From: Caulobacteraceae bacterium
GTDB lineage: Bacteria; Pseudomonadota; Alphaproteobacteria; Caulobacterales; Caulobacteraceae
Direction of reading: 5' to 3'
Assembly (NCBI GenBank): GCA_027487945.1
Contig: JAIYCQ010000045.1
Location: 1-39,175, forward strand
Length of the DNA stretch: 39,175 nt
The notes beneath the pieces are model-generated. The model was not told the DNA's origin. It saw only the letters and a list, made by a program, of their open reading frames with translations, and made no database searches. This document shows, in pieces, positions 1 through 8,687 of this stretch; position 1 is the stretch's first letter; every line of letters begins with the position of its first letter. The translations under genes were made by a program, and so were the position numbers.

Positions 1-225
1 GGCATTGCCGGCGCGCGGCTGAAGACGCCGGGGTCGGCCGCAGCCGACGAGCGTCTGGCCGTGGTCGTCAAACCCGACGAAGTCCGCGCCGTCCGCGTGT
101 TCGTAACGGCCCCGCCGGCCGCCCTGACCGCCGCCAACCTTCCAGTGCGCGTGACCATGACCTCACCGACCGGCGAGGCCCGGGTCGAGACCAACTTCCT
201 CTCTGGTGAGGCGAACGCCCGATGA
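1..225 (+). CDS. ccoG: CcoG (FixG) C-terminal end, partial
   Basis: The window opens inside a reading frame whose last 74 residues are visible. They form an immunoglobulin-like C-terminal domain with the pattern KPDEVRAVRVFVTAPP, typical of the periplasmic end of CcoG/FixG. CcoG is a polyferredoxin-type membrane protein that acts as a cupric reductase supplying copper for cbb3 cytochrome oxidase assembly. The iron-sulfur and membrane parts lie outside the window. The stop overlaps the ATG of the next gene (ATGA), and the following genes are ccoH, ccoI and ccoS, which fixes the identity through gene order. The upstream neighbours are probably ccoNOQP, but that is inference. Confidence 0.82.
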   Translation, partial: GIAGARLKTPGSAAADERLAVVVKPDEVRAVRVFVTAPPAALTAANLPVRVTMTSPTGEARVETNFLSGEANAR

Positions 226-707
226 CCGACATGACCCAGCCCCCCCGCTTCACGATCAAGGGTCACCACGTCCTGATCGCCTTCGTCCTCTTCTTCGGGG
301 TGATCGCCGCCCTCGACGGACTGTTCATCAGCCTCGCCCTCCGGACCTTCTCCGGACAGGTGGCGAAGAACCCCTACGAGGCCGGTCTGCTGTACGACCG
401 GACGCTCGAGACGCGGGCGATCCAGGCGAAGCTGGGCTGGACCGCCACCCTGGCGGCCAGCGAGACGGGGGTCCTGGAGTTGGTCGTCACCGACCGGGCG
501 GGCAAGGGCGTCGACGGCCTCTCGGTCGAGGCGACGCTGAAGCGGCCGGCGACGGACGACGGCGCGCAGACTGCGACGCTGAAGGGGCTGGGGGACGGTC
601 GGTACAGCGCCGATGCGAGCCTGTCGGGGGCCTGGGACATCACGGTGATCGCCAACGGTCCGCAGGGCGAGCGGTTCGAGGCCGGACGTCGGGTGGTCGG
701 CTCATGA
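222..707 (+). CDS. ccoH: CcoH (FixH) cbb3 oxidase assembly protein
   Basis: This 161-residue protein has a single membrane segment near residues 16-40 (HHVLIAFVLFFGVIAALDGL), followed by the motif KNPYEAGLLYDRTLE at about 49-63, a hallmark of the FixH family. The rest is a periplasmic beta-rich domain. FixH/CcoH is a membrane-anchored factor needed for stable assembly of cbb3-type cytochrome c oxidase. The start overlaps the ccoG stop by four bases, and the stop overlaps the ccoI start in the same way, so the genes are translationally coupled. Length and domain order are normal for the family. Its regulation (FNR/FixK type in relatives) cannot be judged, because the operon promoter is outside the window. 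Confidence 0.93.
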   Translation: MTDMTQPPRFTIKGHHVLIAFVLFFGVIAALDGLFISLALRTFSGQVAKNPYEAGLLYDRTLETRAIQAKLGWTATLAASETGVLELVVTDRAGKGVDGLSVEATLKRPATDDGAQTATLKGLGDGRYSADASLSGAWDITVIANGPQGERFEAGRRVVGS

Positions 708-2872
708 GCGCCCTTGCGGTCCGTGATCTTTCGGCCTTCGTCACCCGCGACACCGAGGCGCGGGGGCGGCTTGAACTGCTGGTCAGCGGCGCGCGTTGCG
801 GCGCCTGCCTCGCCCGTATCGAAAAGGCCGCCCGCGAGACGCCCGGCGTCGAGGCCGCACGCTTCAACCTGACCACCAGCAAGCTGTCGGTCACCCTGGC
901 CCCCCGGGCAGGGGACGCGGCGGATATCGTCGACGCGCTCGATGCGGCAGGCTATCCCGCCACCCCTTTCGATCCGTCGCAGGCCATCGAGAAGGAAGAC
1001 CAGGAGGGCCGAAGCCTCGCCCTCGCCCTCGGCGTCGCCGCCTTCGGCGCCGGCAACGTGATGATGTTCACCGTACCGGTCTGGGCCGGCCTGTTCGGCC
1101 AGGAGCTGGACGGCACGACGCGCCAAGTCATGTACTGGTTCGCCGCCGCGGTCGCCACGCCCTGCGCGCTCTTCGCGGGCATGCCCTTCTTCCGGTCGGC
1201 CTGGTCGTCCCTGCGCCGGCGGCGGGCCAACATGGACGTGCCGATCTCCATCGGCGTCATCCTGACCCTGATCGTCAGCTTTTCGGAAACCCTGCAGCAG
1301 GGAGAGCACGCCTATTTCGATGCTGCCGTCACCCTGCTCTTCCTGCTGCTGATCGGCCGGTATCTGGACCACAAGCTGCGGCTCCGGGCCCGCAGCGCGG
1401 CCCGTGACCTGCTGGCCCTGCAGACGCCGTCCGCGACCCGGCTGGATGCCGACGGGGTCGAGCGGACAGTCCCCATCCGCGACGTGGAGGTCGGCGACCG
1501 ACTGGTGGTCGTTCCCGGCGACCGGATTCCGGTCGACGCGATGGTCGAGGACGGGACGTCCGACCTGGACAACGCCCTGATCAGTGGCGAGACGGCCGCC
1601 GTGCTGGCAGGACCGGGCGCGCGCACCCATGCCGGGGCGTTGAACCTGTCGGGTCGCCTGGTCCTGCGGGCCGTGGCCCGGTCGGAAGACTCGGCCGTGG
1701 CGGCGATCGCCCGCCTGATGGAGGCCGGCGCCCAGAGCCGTTCTGCCTATGTCCGTCTCGCCGACAAGGCGGCGGCGCTCTACGTGCCGATCGTCCACAC
1801 CCTGGCCCTGCTCACCTTCGCGGGCGTCTGGGCGATCGGACTCGGCCCTCGCGAGGCGCTGCTGCGCGCCGCCGCCGTGCTGATCGTGACCTGCCCGTGC
1901 GCCCTTGGCCTGGCCGTGCCGGCCGTCCAGATCGTCGCCTCCGGACGCCTGTTCCGGCGCGGCATCCTGGTGAAGAGCGGGGCCGCGCTGGAGCGGCTGT
2001 CCGAAGTCACCCATGTGGTGTTCGACAAGACCGGCGTGCTGACGGAAGGCCGCCCCCGCCTGATGGACGCCCCCGCCTCGGTGATCGCCATGGCCGCGCC
2101 GCTGGCCCGCGCCTCCCGCCACCCGCTGGCCCGCTCCCTGGCCGAGGCCGCCGGCTGCGGCGAGGTGGCGACCGACATCGTGGAGGTCGCCGGGATGGGC
2201 GTCGAAGGCGTCATCGACGGACGGACAGCGCGCCTGGGCCGCGCCGCATTCGTCGGCGTCGACTCGGGCGCCGCCGCGGAGACGGAACTCTGGTTCGGCT
2301 TCGAGGGCGACACCAAGGTGCGCTTCGCCTTCCAGGACAGCCTGCGCGAAGACACCCGGGCCGCTGTCGAGGCGCTGCACGCGATGGGCATCTGGGTCGA
2401 GGTGGTGTCAGGCGACGTCGCCGGCCCGGTCGAGGCCGCCGCGACGCAGGCGGGCATACACCGCTGGACCGCCGGCGTGACCCCGTTCGAGAAGGTTTCC
2501 ATCGTCGAGCGGCTGCAGGCGTCGGGACGCAAGGTCCTGATGGTCGGGGACGGCCTCAACGACGCCGCCGCCCTCTCGAAGGCCCACGCCTCCATGGCCC
2601 CCGGGTCGGCGGTCGACGCGAGCCAGAACGCCGCCGACCTGGTGTTCTCCGGCGGTCTGTGGGCTGTTTCGGACGCTATCGGCGTGGCGCGGCAGGCCCG
2701 GCGGCGGGTGCTCGAGAACTTCGCCTTCTCCGCCCTCTACAACATGCTCGCCGCACCCGCAGCCATGCTCGGGCTGATCAATCCGTTCGTCGCCGCGCTG
2801 GCGATGTCCGGCTCGTCGCTGGTCGTGATCCTCAACGCCATGCGCATGAACCTGGGGAAGGGCCGCACATGA
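704..2872 (+). CDS. ccoI: CcoI (FixI) copper-translocating P1B-type ATPase
   Basis: This 722-residue P-type ATPase supplies copper for cbb3 oxidase. An N-terminal heavy-metal-associated domain carries GARCGACL (CGAC at 32-35). Multiple membrane segments follow. The SGET actuator motif, the CPC metal motif in TCPCALGL (397-399), the phosphorylation motif DKTG (Asp 441), the SRHPLA histidine-proline locus and the hinge GDGLND (615-620) are all present. The phosphorylation loop reads DKTGVLT where most P-type ATPases have DKTGTLT. The frame is open far upstream, but the ATG at 704 overlaps the ccoH stop (ATGA) and gives the normal family length, so it is the start. CcoI proteins are thought to work in periplasmic copper delivery to the CuB site. 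Confidence 0.95.
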   Translation: MSALAVRDLSAFVTRDTEARGRLELLVSGARCGACLARIEKAARETPGVEAARFNLTTSKLSVTLAPRAGDAADIVDALDAAGYPATPFDPSQAIEKEDQEGRSLALALGVAAFGAGNVMMFTVPVWAGLFGQELDGTTRQVMYWFAAAVATPCALFAGMPFFRSAWSSLRRRRANMDVPISIGVILTLIVSFSETLQQGEHAYFDAAVTLLFLLLIGRYLDHKLRLRARSAARDLLALQTPSATRLDADGVERTVPIRDVEVGDRLVVVPGDRIPVDAMVEDGTSDLDNALISGETAAVLAGPGARTHAGALNLSGRLVLRAVARSEDSAVAAIARLMEAGAQSRSAYVRLADKAAALYVPIVHTLALLTFAGVWAIGLGPREALLRAAAVLIVTCPCALGLAVPAVQIVASGRLFRRGILVKSGAALERLSEVTHVVFDKTGVLTEGRPRLMDAPASVIAMAAPLARASRHPLARSLAEAAGCGEVATDIVEVAGMGVEGVIDGRTARLGRAAFVGVDSGAAAETELWFGFEGDTKVRFAFQDSLREDTRAAVEALHAMGIWVEVVSGDVAGPVEAAATQAGIHRWTAGVTPFEKVSIVERLQASGRKVLMVGDGLNDAAALSKAHASMAPGSAVDASQNAADLVFSGGLWAVSDAIGVARQARRRVLENFAFSALYNMLAAPAAMLGLINPFVAALAMSGSSLVVILNAMRMNLGKGRT

Positions 2873-3042
2873 ACATCCTGCTGGTCCTCGCGCCCTTCTC
2901 GCTGCTACTCGGACTGACCAGCCTCGTCGCCTTCTGGTGGACGCTGCGGGCCGGACAGTACGAAGACCCGCAGGGCGACGCCGCCAGGATCCTCGACGAT
3001 CATCTTCGCGAGGGTCCTGACGACGAGGCCGCGCAGCCCTAG
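2869..3042 (+). CDS. ccoS: CcoS (FixS) small cbb3 maturation protein
   Basis: This 57-residue protein has one N-terminal membrane helix (residues 3-24). It is followed by the family signature around WTLRAGQYEDPQGDAARIL, in which a Tyr-Asp/Glu-Asp...GDAARIL segment is diagnostic of CcoS. CcoS is required for fitting cofactors into the catalytic subunit of cbb3 oxidase. The start overlaps the ccoI stop (ATGA at 2869-2872). The gene closes the ccoGHIS block. Its TAG stop shares three bases with the stop codon of the convergent acyl-CoA dehydrogenase gene on the other strand, leaving no room for an intergenic terminator. Confidence 0.94.
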   Translation: MNILLVLAPFSLLLGLTSLVAFWWTLRAGQYEDPQGDAARILDDHLREGPDDEAAQP

Positions 3043-4274
3043 AGCAGGTCGCCGCCGACCGCCGAGGCGGTTGTGCCGTGCTGCTGGAAGGCCTTGATCA
3101 CGTTGCGGCCCGTGGTCCAGCGGTGGACCTCGTCCGGCCCGTCGACCAGGCGCTGGCTGCGGATGTGGGTGTACCAGCGGGCCAGCGGCGTGTCGGTCGA
3201 GTAGCCGAGCGCCCCGTGCAGCTGGATCGCGGTGTCGACCACCCGGTGCACCATGTTGGCCAGGTACACCTTGGCGATGCCGTTCTCCTGCCGCAGATCC
3301 AGACCCTTCTCCGCCTTGTAGGCGATATGCAGCAGCATCAGGCGGGCGATGTAGATGTCCTGCGCGCAGTCGGCGAGCATGAACTGAACGCCCTGGCGCT
3401 CATGCAGCGGCTTGCCGAAGGTCGAGCGGCTGGTGACGTGACCGACGGCCAGATCGAGCGCCCGCTGGGCCATCGCGACGTTGTGCATGCCATGACGCAG
3501 ACGCCCATAGGCCAGGCGGTGCTGGCCCATGTTGAAGCCGTTACCCTCGCCGCCGAGCAGGTTCTCCGCCGGGACGACCAGGTCCTTGATCTCGACCTCG
3601 GAGTGACCGCCGCCCAGGATGTGCGACAGCGGGCCCTCGGCGGCCATCGTCTCGATGTCGCGGACGATCCGGTAGCCGGGGTTGGGCAGCTCCACGATGA
3701 AGGTCGAGAACTGCTGGTGACGCGGCGCGTCAGGGTCGGTGCGGGCCATGACCAGCGCGATATCGGCGACGCTGGCGGCGGAGGAGAACCACTTCTCGCC
3801 GTTGAGGACGTAGTTCTCGTTGCCGTCCTTGACGGCCGTGGTCCGCATGCCGGTGGCGTCGGCGCCGGCGGCCTTCTCGGTCATCGAGTAGCAGATGCGC
3901 TTCTCGCCGTTCAGCAACGGCTTGAGGAACTTTTCCTTCTGATACTCGGTGCCGTGCGCCAGCAGGGTCATCATCGTGGCGTCGTCGGGCCCCTGCGTAT
4001 TCATCGACAGGGCGCCCAGGTAGCTCTCGCCGAGCTCCATCTGGACCAGGGCATTAGCCAGCGGGCCCAGACCCATGCCGCCGTGCTCCTTCGGGATGAA
4101 GGGGCACCACAGGCCCTGGGCGCGGGCCTTGGTCCGCAGCTCGCCCAGCAGGGTCTTGTAGTCTTCGCCGGCCAGCAGGCGCTTCTCGGCCGGGATGCAC
4201 TCGTCATGCACCCACTGGCGCACGCGCTCGCGGACCGCCTTGGCCTCGGCCGGAATCTCGAAATCGATCGCCAT
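3039..4274 (-). CDS. Acyl-CoA dehydrogenase, ACAD10/11-like
   Basis: This 411-residue flavoprotein oxidises an acyl-CoA to the trans-2-enoyl-CoA. The normal three-part fold is visible: an N-terminal helical domain, a middle beta domain with YSMTEKAAGAD at about 130-140 and GEKWFSSAA, and a C-terminal helical domain with GALGYSTDTPLAR. The motif near the C terminus is LVDGPDEVHR. In medium-chain dehydrogenases the catalytic Glu sits in a YEGT motif; here the aligned position is Asp, as in the ACAD10/11 clade. The start is the ATG after GGGAG with seven bases between. It is the last gene of a minus-strand run that begins with an acyl-CoA synthetase. The natural acyl substrate cannot be read from the sequence; branched, 4-hydroxy or cyclic acids are possible. 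Confidence 0.9.
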   Translation of the reverse strand: MAIDFEIPAEAKAVRERVRQWVHDECIPAEKRLLAGEDYKTLLGELRTKARAQGLWCPFIPKEHGGMGLGPLANALVQMELGESYLGALSMNTQGPDDATMMTLLAHGTEYQKEKFLKPLLNGEKRICYSMTEKAAGADATGMRTTAVKDGNENYVLNGEKWFSSAASVADIALVMARTDPDAPRHQQFSTFIVELPNPGYRIVRDIETMAAEGPLSHILGGGHSEVEIKDLVVPAENLLGGEGNGFNMGQHRLAYGRLRHGMHNVAMAQRALDLAVGHVTSRSTFGKPLHERQGVQFMLADCAQDIYIARLMLLHIAYKAEKGLDLRQENGIAKVYLANMVHRVVDTAIQLHGALGYSTDTPLARWYTHIRSQRLVDGPDEVHRWTTGRNVIKAFQQHGTTASAVGGDLL

Positions 4275-4314
4275 CGGGCGTCTCCCTGTTTGCTTTGTTC
4301 TTGTCTTTGATGGA

Positions 4315-4929
4315 TCAGGCGGCCGCCGACGGCCGCGCCTGGACGCGCGCGAACCAGGCCTTTACCCAGGTCGCCTCGTCCGGAATGGGCTGGCCGACCT
4401 GGGCGCCGAACGCGAGGAAGGCGAAGAGCAGCACGTCGGCCAGGCTGAAGCGGTCCCCGCAGATGAACTCACGCCCCTGCATCTGACCGTCCAGCCAGAT
4501 CAGCCGGTCGCGGGCGATGGCTTTCAGCTCGGCGGCGCCCTCGGCCCCGACCAGCTTCATCCGGTTCTCGAAGATCCTGCGCCCCTCAGCCGCGCGGAAA
4601 CCGCTGGCCATCGGTTCGCAGACATTGAGGTCGATGCGGCGGGTCCACATCCGGGTCTCGGCCCGCTCCTCGGCCGTCGCGCCGATCAGCGCCGGGCCGG
4701 GATGTCGCTCTTCGAGATACTCGCAGATCACCGTGATCTCGGCGATGACCGTCCCGTCGTCAAGCACCAGGGCCGGCGTCTGACCGGCGGGATTGACCAC
4801 GGTATAGGGCGCTCGACGGTTCTCGCCGCCCATCAGGTCAACCTCGATCGTCTCGAGGGTAAGGCCCTTCTCGGCCGCGAACATGCGGACCATGTGCGGG
4901 TTGGGGCCCGCCGAGGTGTAGAGCTTCAT
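4315..4929 (-). CDS. Glutathione S-transferase family protein
   Basis: This 204-residue protein has an N-terminal thioredoxin-like domain starting MKLYTSAGPNPHMVRMF. The glutathione-binding part follows around residues 52-70 (NPAGQTPALVLDDG, then an Ile-Thr-Val-Ile helix), and an all-helical C-terminal domain with the FICGDRFSLADVLLF capping motif. These are the features of cytosolic bacterial GSTs, which conjugate or isomerise electrophiles with glutathione. The frame is open further upstream, but the ATG at 4929 has AGGGA seven bases before it and starts exactly at the GST fold. It lies 40 bases upstream of the acyl-CoA dehydrogenase and 32 bases downstream of an SDR gene on the same strand. 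A role in detoxifying or isomerising a pathway intermediate is inference. Confidence 0.88.
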   Translation of the reverse strand: MKLYTSAGPNPHMVRMFAAEKGLTLETIEVDLMGGENRRAPYTVVNPAGQTPALVLDDGTVIAEITVICEYLEERHPGPALIGATAEERAETRMWTRRIDLNVCEPMASGFRAAEGRRIFENRMKLVGAEGAAELKAIARDRLIWLDGQMQGREFICGDRFSLADVLLFAFLAFGAQVGQPIPDEATWVKAWFARVQARPSAAA

Positions 4930-4961
4930 GGTGCGTTCCCTTGTCTTGTTATTTTTCAGGC

Positions 4962-5735
4962 TCAGCGGCCGCCCTGGCCGTCGTCGACCTTGATGCTGGT
5001 TCCGGTCACCGCGTCGGAAGCCGGCGAGCAGAGATAGAGCAGCGTGCTGTCCAGCTGCGCCGGATCGCCGATCCGCTTGCGCGGCATATGCTGGCTGATG
5101 TCCCCCATCCGCTCCAGCATGCCGTCCATCATCTCCGAGGCGAAGGCGCCCGGCGCGATGGCGTTGACGTTGATATGGAACTTCGACCACTCGACGGCCA
5201 GCGCCTCGGTCATCCGGACCACGGCGGCCTTGCTGACCGAGTAGAGCGCCGCGCCCTCCCCGCGATAGCTGTAGGCGGCCATCGAGGCGATGTTGATGAT
5301 CCGCCCGGGCGCCTTGGCCTCCATCCGCCGGCGCGCGAACTCGCAGGCCAGGATCCAGGGGGCGCGAACGTTGGTGTCCATGACGGCGTCGATCAGCTCC
5401 ACCGACATCTTGGTGGCCCGCTGGGCGTCCGGGATGCCCGCATTGTTCACGAGGATGTCTACAGGCCCCAGCGCCGCCTCGGCCCGGCCGACAACCGCCA
5501 GCAGCTGATCAGTGTCGGTGACATCGAGCGCCAGCGGCGCCGCGATGCCGCCGTCGGCCGCAATCTCCGCGGCCAGGGCTTCCAGCCGGTCCAGACGACG
5601 ACCGGTGATCGCCACCTTCGCCCCCTGCCGCGCCAGAACCTGGGCAAACCGCTTGCCGAGCCCTGACGAGGCCCCGGTCACGAGGGCGACCTTTCCGCTC
5701 AGATCGATCGAGGCGTTGGGCAGAGGATAGGACAT
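4962..5735 (-). CDS. Short-chain dehydrogenase/reductase (SDR), first of three
   Basis: This 257-residue classical SDR has the cofactor motif TGASSGLG at 20-27, NNAG at 97-100, the catalytic Ser at 151 and the Tyr165-x-x-x-Lys169 pair. The C-terminal part (VNAIAPGAFASEMMDGM) is the usual substrate loop. Such enzymes oxidise or reduce alcohols and ketones with NAD(P)H. A start 18 codons further up is possible, but the ATG at 5735 is preceded by GGGAG eight bases away and matches the family start. It lies between the GST gene and a second SDR in the same operon. A role as a hydroxyacyl-CoA or alcohol dehydrogenase is likely; the substrate is unknown. Confidence 0.9.
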   Translation of the reverse strand: MSYPLPNASIDLSGKVALVTGASSGLGKRFAQVLARQGAKVAITGRRLDRLEALAAEIAADGGIAAPLALDVTDTDQLLAVVGRAEAALGPVDILVNNAGIPDAQRATKMSVELIDAVMDTNVRAPWILACEFARRRMEAKAPGRIINIASMAAYSYRGEGAALYSVSKAAVVRMTEALAVEWSKFHINVNAIAPGAFASEMMDGMLERMGDISQHMPRKRIGDPAQLDSTLLYLCSPASDAVTGTSIKVDDGQGGR

Positions 5736-5819
5736 GGCGCGGGCTCCCTTTTGTTTCCCGCGACTATCCCGCGCCTTACCGAGGGGCATGAAAGCGGGAA
5801 CTTCGGCGGGTGCAGACGC

Positions 5820-6590
5820 CTAGAAGTTCACCCGCCGGCTGATCGCGCCGTCGACCAGCAGGTTCACGCCGCTGGTAAAGGACGAGACGGGACTGGCGAG
5901 GAAGACCGCGGCGTTGGCGACATCCTGCGGCGTCGCCATCCGGCCCATCGGGTTACGCTCCATGGCGCCCTTGAACATCTCCGGCAGGTTCTGCTCCACC
6001 ATGTGCCAGACGCCGCCCTCGAAATAGACCGTACCCGGGGAGACGACGTTGGTGCGCAGGTGCTTGCCCGCATACTGCCGCGCCAGCCCCTTGGCGAAAT
6101 GGATCAGCGCCGCCTTGATCGGGCCGTAGGAGCTGCCGTTGTCGGCCTCGGCCGCCGAGACCGAGGCGATGATCACGAAAGACGCGTCGCCGGTTGCGCC
6201 CGCCGCCTTCAGCAGTGACGGCTTCGCCGCGTCGAAGGCGTTGACCATCCCCAACACGTCGAGCTTGAAGTTCTGCTCCCAGGAGGCCGGGTCCGCGCCC
6301 TGGGCCATGGCGCCGGCGTTGGAGACGAGGATGTCGATGCCACCGAGTTCGGCAGCCGCCTCCTCGATCCAGGCCTTGAGCGCCGGGCCGTCCATGATGT
6401 CGACCGACTTGCCCGTGGCCTTCACACCCTTGCCGGCGAGGGCCGCGACCGCCTCGGCCACCTGGTCGGCGTTGCGGGCGCAGACAGCGACATTGGCGCC
6501 TTCGGCCGCGAGGGTGTCGGCGATCGCCCGGCCGATGCCGCGCGTGCCTCCGAGAATGACCGCATTCTTGCCAGCGAGCTGAAGATCCAT
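5820..6590 (-). CDS. Short-chain dehydrogenase/reductase (SDR), second of three
   Basis: This 256-residue SDR has the Rossmann motif GGTRGIG at 14-20, SNAG at 90-93, Ser143 and the Tyr155-x-x-x-Lys159 catalytic pair. It ends with a normal SGVNLLVDGA segment. The sequence of the fold is close to the FabG-like group that acts on 3-oxoacyl or cyclic ketone substrates. The ATG at 6590 follows AGAGGAA and begins at the domain boundary; the longer open frame upstream is antisense to the MFS gene and is not coding. It belongs to the minus-strand operon, 84 bases before the next SDR. Its specific substrate cannot be assigned. Confidence 0.9.
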   Translation of the reverse strand: MDLQLAGKNAVILGGTRGIGRAIADTLAAEGANVAVCARNADQVAEAVAALAGKGVKATGKSVDIMDGPALKAWIEEAAAELGGIDILVSNAGAMAQGADPASWEQNFKLDVLGMVNAFDAAKPSLLKAAGATGDASFVIIASVSAAEADNGSSYGPIKAALIHFAKGLARQYAGKHLRTNVVSPGTVYFEGGVWHMVEQNLPEMFKGAMERNPMGRMATPQDVANAAVFLASPVSSFTSGVNLLVDGAISRRVNF

Positions 6591-6661
6591 CTGGGCGTTC
6601 CTCTTTATTGTTGGCCGGCACATTAGGGACGGCCCGTTCGATTGCAAACCGTGACGCCCGG

Positions 6662-7870
6662 TCAGGTCGCCGGGCGGGCGCGCCGGCTCGCCGATACGGC
6701 CAGCAGGATGGCCGGGGCGACCACGAGGGCGGCCAGAACGAAGGGTCCGTTGATGTAGGCGGCGAAGACCAGGCTGACGCTCAGCGGACCGGCGACGCGG
6801 GCCAGCGCCCCGGCAGCGTTGTTCAGCCCCATGATCTGGCCCTGGCGGTGCGGATCGGCGACCCGGGAGATCATCGCCCCGACATTGGGGAACGCCACCG
6901 ACTGACCCATGGCCGTCAGGCACATCAAGGCCGTGGTCATCACCCCGCCCGTCGAAAAGATCTGCAGGATCATCGCCGCCACCGTCACCGCCATCCCCAC
7001 CGCCAGCATCGCCCCCTCGCCGAACCGTTCGGACAGGCGGCCGGTGATCAGGGTCTGGGTGAAGAAGGCCGCGACGCCGACAAAGGCGAAGCTGACGCCG
7101 ACATCGCGGGGGCCCCAGTCGAACCGGGCCTGGGCCCACAGGCCGAAGACCGACTCGATGCCGGTGAAGGCGAAGCCGATCAGGAAGGTCAGCAGCATCA
7201 GGCGGCCGATGACCGGGTGACGGAACGCCTCCTCCATCGCCGCCCATCGGCTGGGCCGGTCCGTGAAACCGGTCTCCCGGATGCGGCTTTCACGGATGAA
7301 CAGCGCGATGGCGATTACACAGAGCAAGGCCAGTCCCGACGCGATGAACAGCGGGATGCGAAAGCCCGCGGGCCCGGCGTTTGTATGGGCGAACAGGCCG
7401 CCTATCGACGGGCCGACGATCAGGCCGACATTCCACGCCGCCCCCTGGTAGGACAGCTGTCGCGCCCGCCGGTCGGGCGGGGTCACGTCGGCGATGTAGC
7501 CCTGGATGACGGCCCCGTTGCCGGCCGCCATGCCGCCGACCAGCCGGATCAGGAAGGCCGCCCAGATGCTCGGCGCGAAGGCCAGCGCCAGGTAGCAGAG
7601 GCAGTTGGCCGTGATCGTCCAGATCAGGATCGGCTTGCGGCCCAGCCGGTCCGATAGCCGCCCCCAGAACGGCTCGCCGAAAAACGCGCCGACCGAGTAG
7701 GCCGAGAAGATCAGGGCCATCTGCCAGGGTGGGGCGTCGAACGACTTGGCGTAGAAGGGCAGCAACGGGACGATGATCCCGAAGCCCAGCATGTTGATGA
7801 AGATCACCGCAATCAGAGACGCCGCCGCAAAGCGCGGCGCCGGCGGTCTCTGCGGCTGGACCTGGGTCAC
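6662..7870 (-). CDS. MFS transporter, DHA1 (TetA/multidrug-like)
   Basis: This 402-residue integral membrane protein has about twelve hydrophobic segments. The loop 2-3 motif GRLSDRLGRKP at about residues 70-80 is the MFS motif A, and the second half shows a degenerate copy (GRLSERFGEG). It most resembles the drug:H+ antiporter-1 group (TetA-like). The start is a GTG overlapping the TGA of the upstream SDR (GTGA), so the two are probably translationally coupled. Within this catabolic operon it could import the growth substrate or export a toxic intermediate; the family alone does not decide between these. Confidence 0.88.
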   Translation of the reverse strand: MTQVQPQRPPAPRFAAASLIAVIFINMLGFGIIVPLLPFYAKSFDAPPWQMALIFSAYSVGAFFGEPFWGRLSDRLGRKPILIWTITANCLCYLALAFAPSIWAAFLIRLVGGMAAGNGAVIQGYIADVTPPDRRARQLSYQGAAWNVGLIVGPSIGGLFAHTNAGPAGFRIPLFIASGLALLCVIAIALFIRESRIRETGFTDRPSRWAAMEEAFRHPVIGRLMLLTFLIGFAFTGIESVFGLWAQARFDWGPRDVGVSFAFVGVAAFFTQTLITGRLSERFGEGAMLAVGMAVTVAAMILQIFSTGGVMTTALMCLTAMGQSVAFPNVGAMISRVADPHRQGQIMGLNNAAGALARVAGPLSVSLVFAAYINGPFVLAALVVAPAILLAVSASRRARPAT

Positions 7871-8661
7871 GAGGCGGCGGGGGCTATCACCCTGGCGCGC
7901 AGGCGACGCATCCCGCCGATCCAGCGATCATAGTCGGCGGTCTTCCGCTGCATGTAGGTGAGCACCTCGGGGTGCGGCAGGATCAGGAACTGCTCGGCAG
8001 CGAGGCCGGCGATGACGCTCTCGGCCACCTCCTCGGGCGTCAGGACACCGTCCAGGCTCTGCGGCGAGCCTGAGCCGCCGGCGCGAAGCATGGCGGTGTC
8101 GACGCCCTGCGGGCAGAGGATGGAGACCTTGATGCCCTGGTCGCCGTGGGTGATCGACAGCGACTCCGCAAAGCCCACCGCCGCGTGCTTTGTGGTCGAG
8201 TAGACGGCGCCCCCGATCTGCGACAGCAGCCCCGCGGCCGACACCGTGTTCAGGATGTAGCCGCCACCGCGCGCCGCCATGCCGGGGATGACCGCCCGCG
8301 CCGCGTGGACGTGGGCCATGACGTTGACGTTCCAGGCCCTGTGCCAGACAGCGTCCGGCGACGAGGCGGCGCTGTTGCGGTCCGGATCCCCGTCGCCCAC
8401 CCCGGCATTGCAGCAGAACAGGTCGATCCGGCCGTGGCGGGCCTCGATATCCGCCACCATCGTCGCGGTGGCCTCGCCGTCGGACACGTCCAGCGTCACC
8501 GCCTCGCCGCCGATCTCCGCCGCCACCGCGGCCGCGCCCTCGCCATTGCGGTCAGCGACCACCACCACGGCCGCGCCGGCCGCGGCGAAGCGCCGGCACA
8601 GCGCCGCCCCGATTCCGTCCGCACCGCCGGTGACGACGACAACCCTGTCCCTGACGTCCAT
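7867..8661 (-). CDS. Short-chain dehydrogenase/reductase (SDR), third of three
   Basis: This 264-residue SDR has TGGADGIG at 11-18, CNAG at 84-87, Ser141, and Tyr154-x-x-x-Lys158. The C-terminal segment ILPHPEVLTYMQRKTADYDRW is typical of a broad SDR subgroup found in alphaproteobacterial degradation clusters. A TTG ten codons upstream overlaps the previous stop, but the ATG at 8661 has a strong AGGGGAG site seven bases away and is the better start. The stop overlaps the GTG of the MFS gene. Three SDRs in one operon suggest several alcohol/ketone steps or different stereoisomers, but the exact reactions are unknown. Confidence 0.89.
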   Translation of the reverse strand: MDVRDRVVVVTGGADGIGAALCRRFAAAGAAVVVVADRNGEGAAAVAAEIGGEAVTLDVSDGEATATMVADIEARHGRIDLFCCNAGVGDGDPDRNSAASSPDAVWHRAWNVNVMAHVHAARAVIPGMAARGGGYILNTVSAAGLLSQIGGAVYSTTKHAAVGFAESLSITHGDQGIKVSILCPQGVDTAMLRAGGSGSPQSLDGVLTPEEVAESVIAGLAAEQFLILPHPEVLTYMQRKTADYDRWIGGMRRLRARVIAPAAS

Positions 8662-8687
8662 GTCCTGGCTCCCCTGGCGAGCGCGGC

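Noticed and set aside
374..2380. 668-codon open frame on the minus strand across ccoH and ccoI
   Set aside because: It is antisense to clear ccoH/ccoI and its composition (Gly/Gln/Arg/His-rich, no domains) is that of a GC-driven shadow frame.
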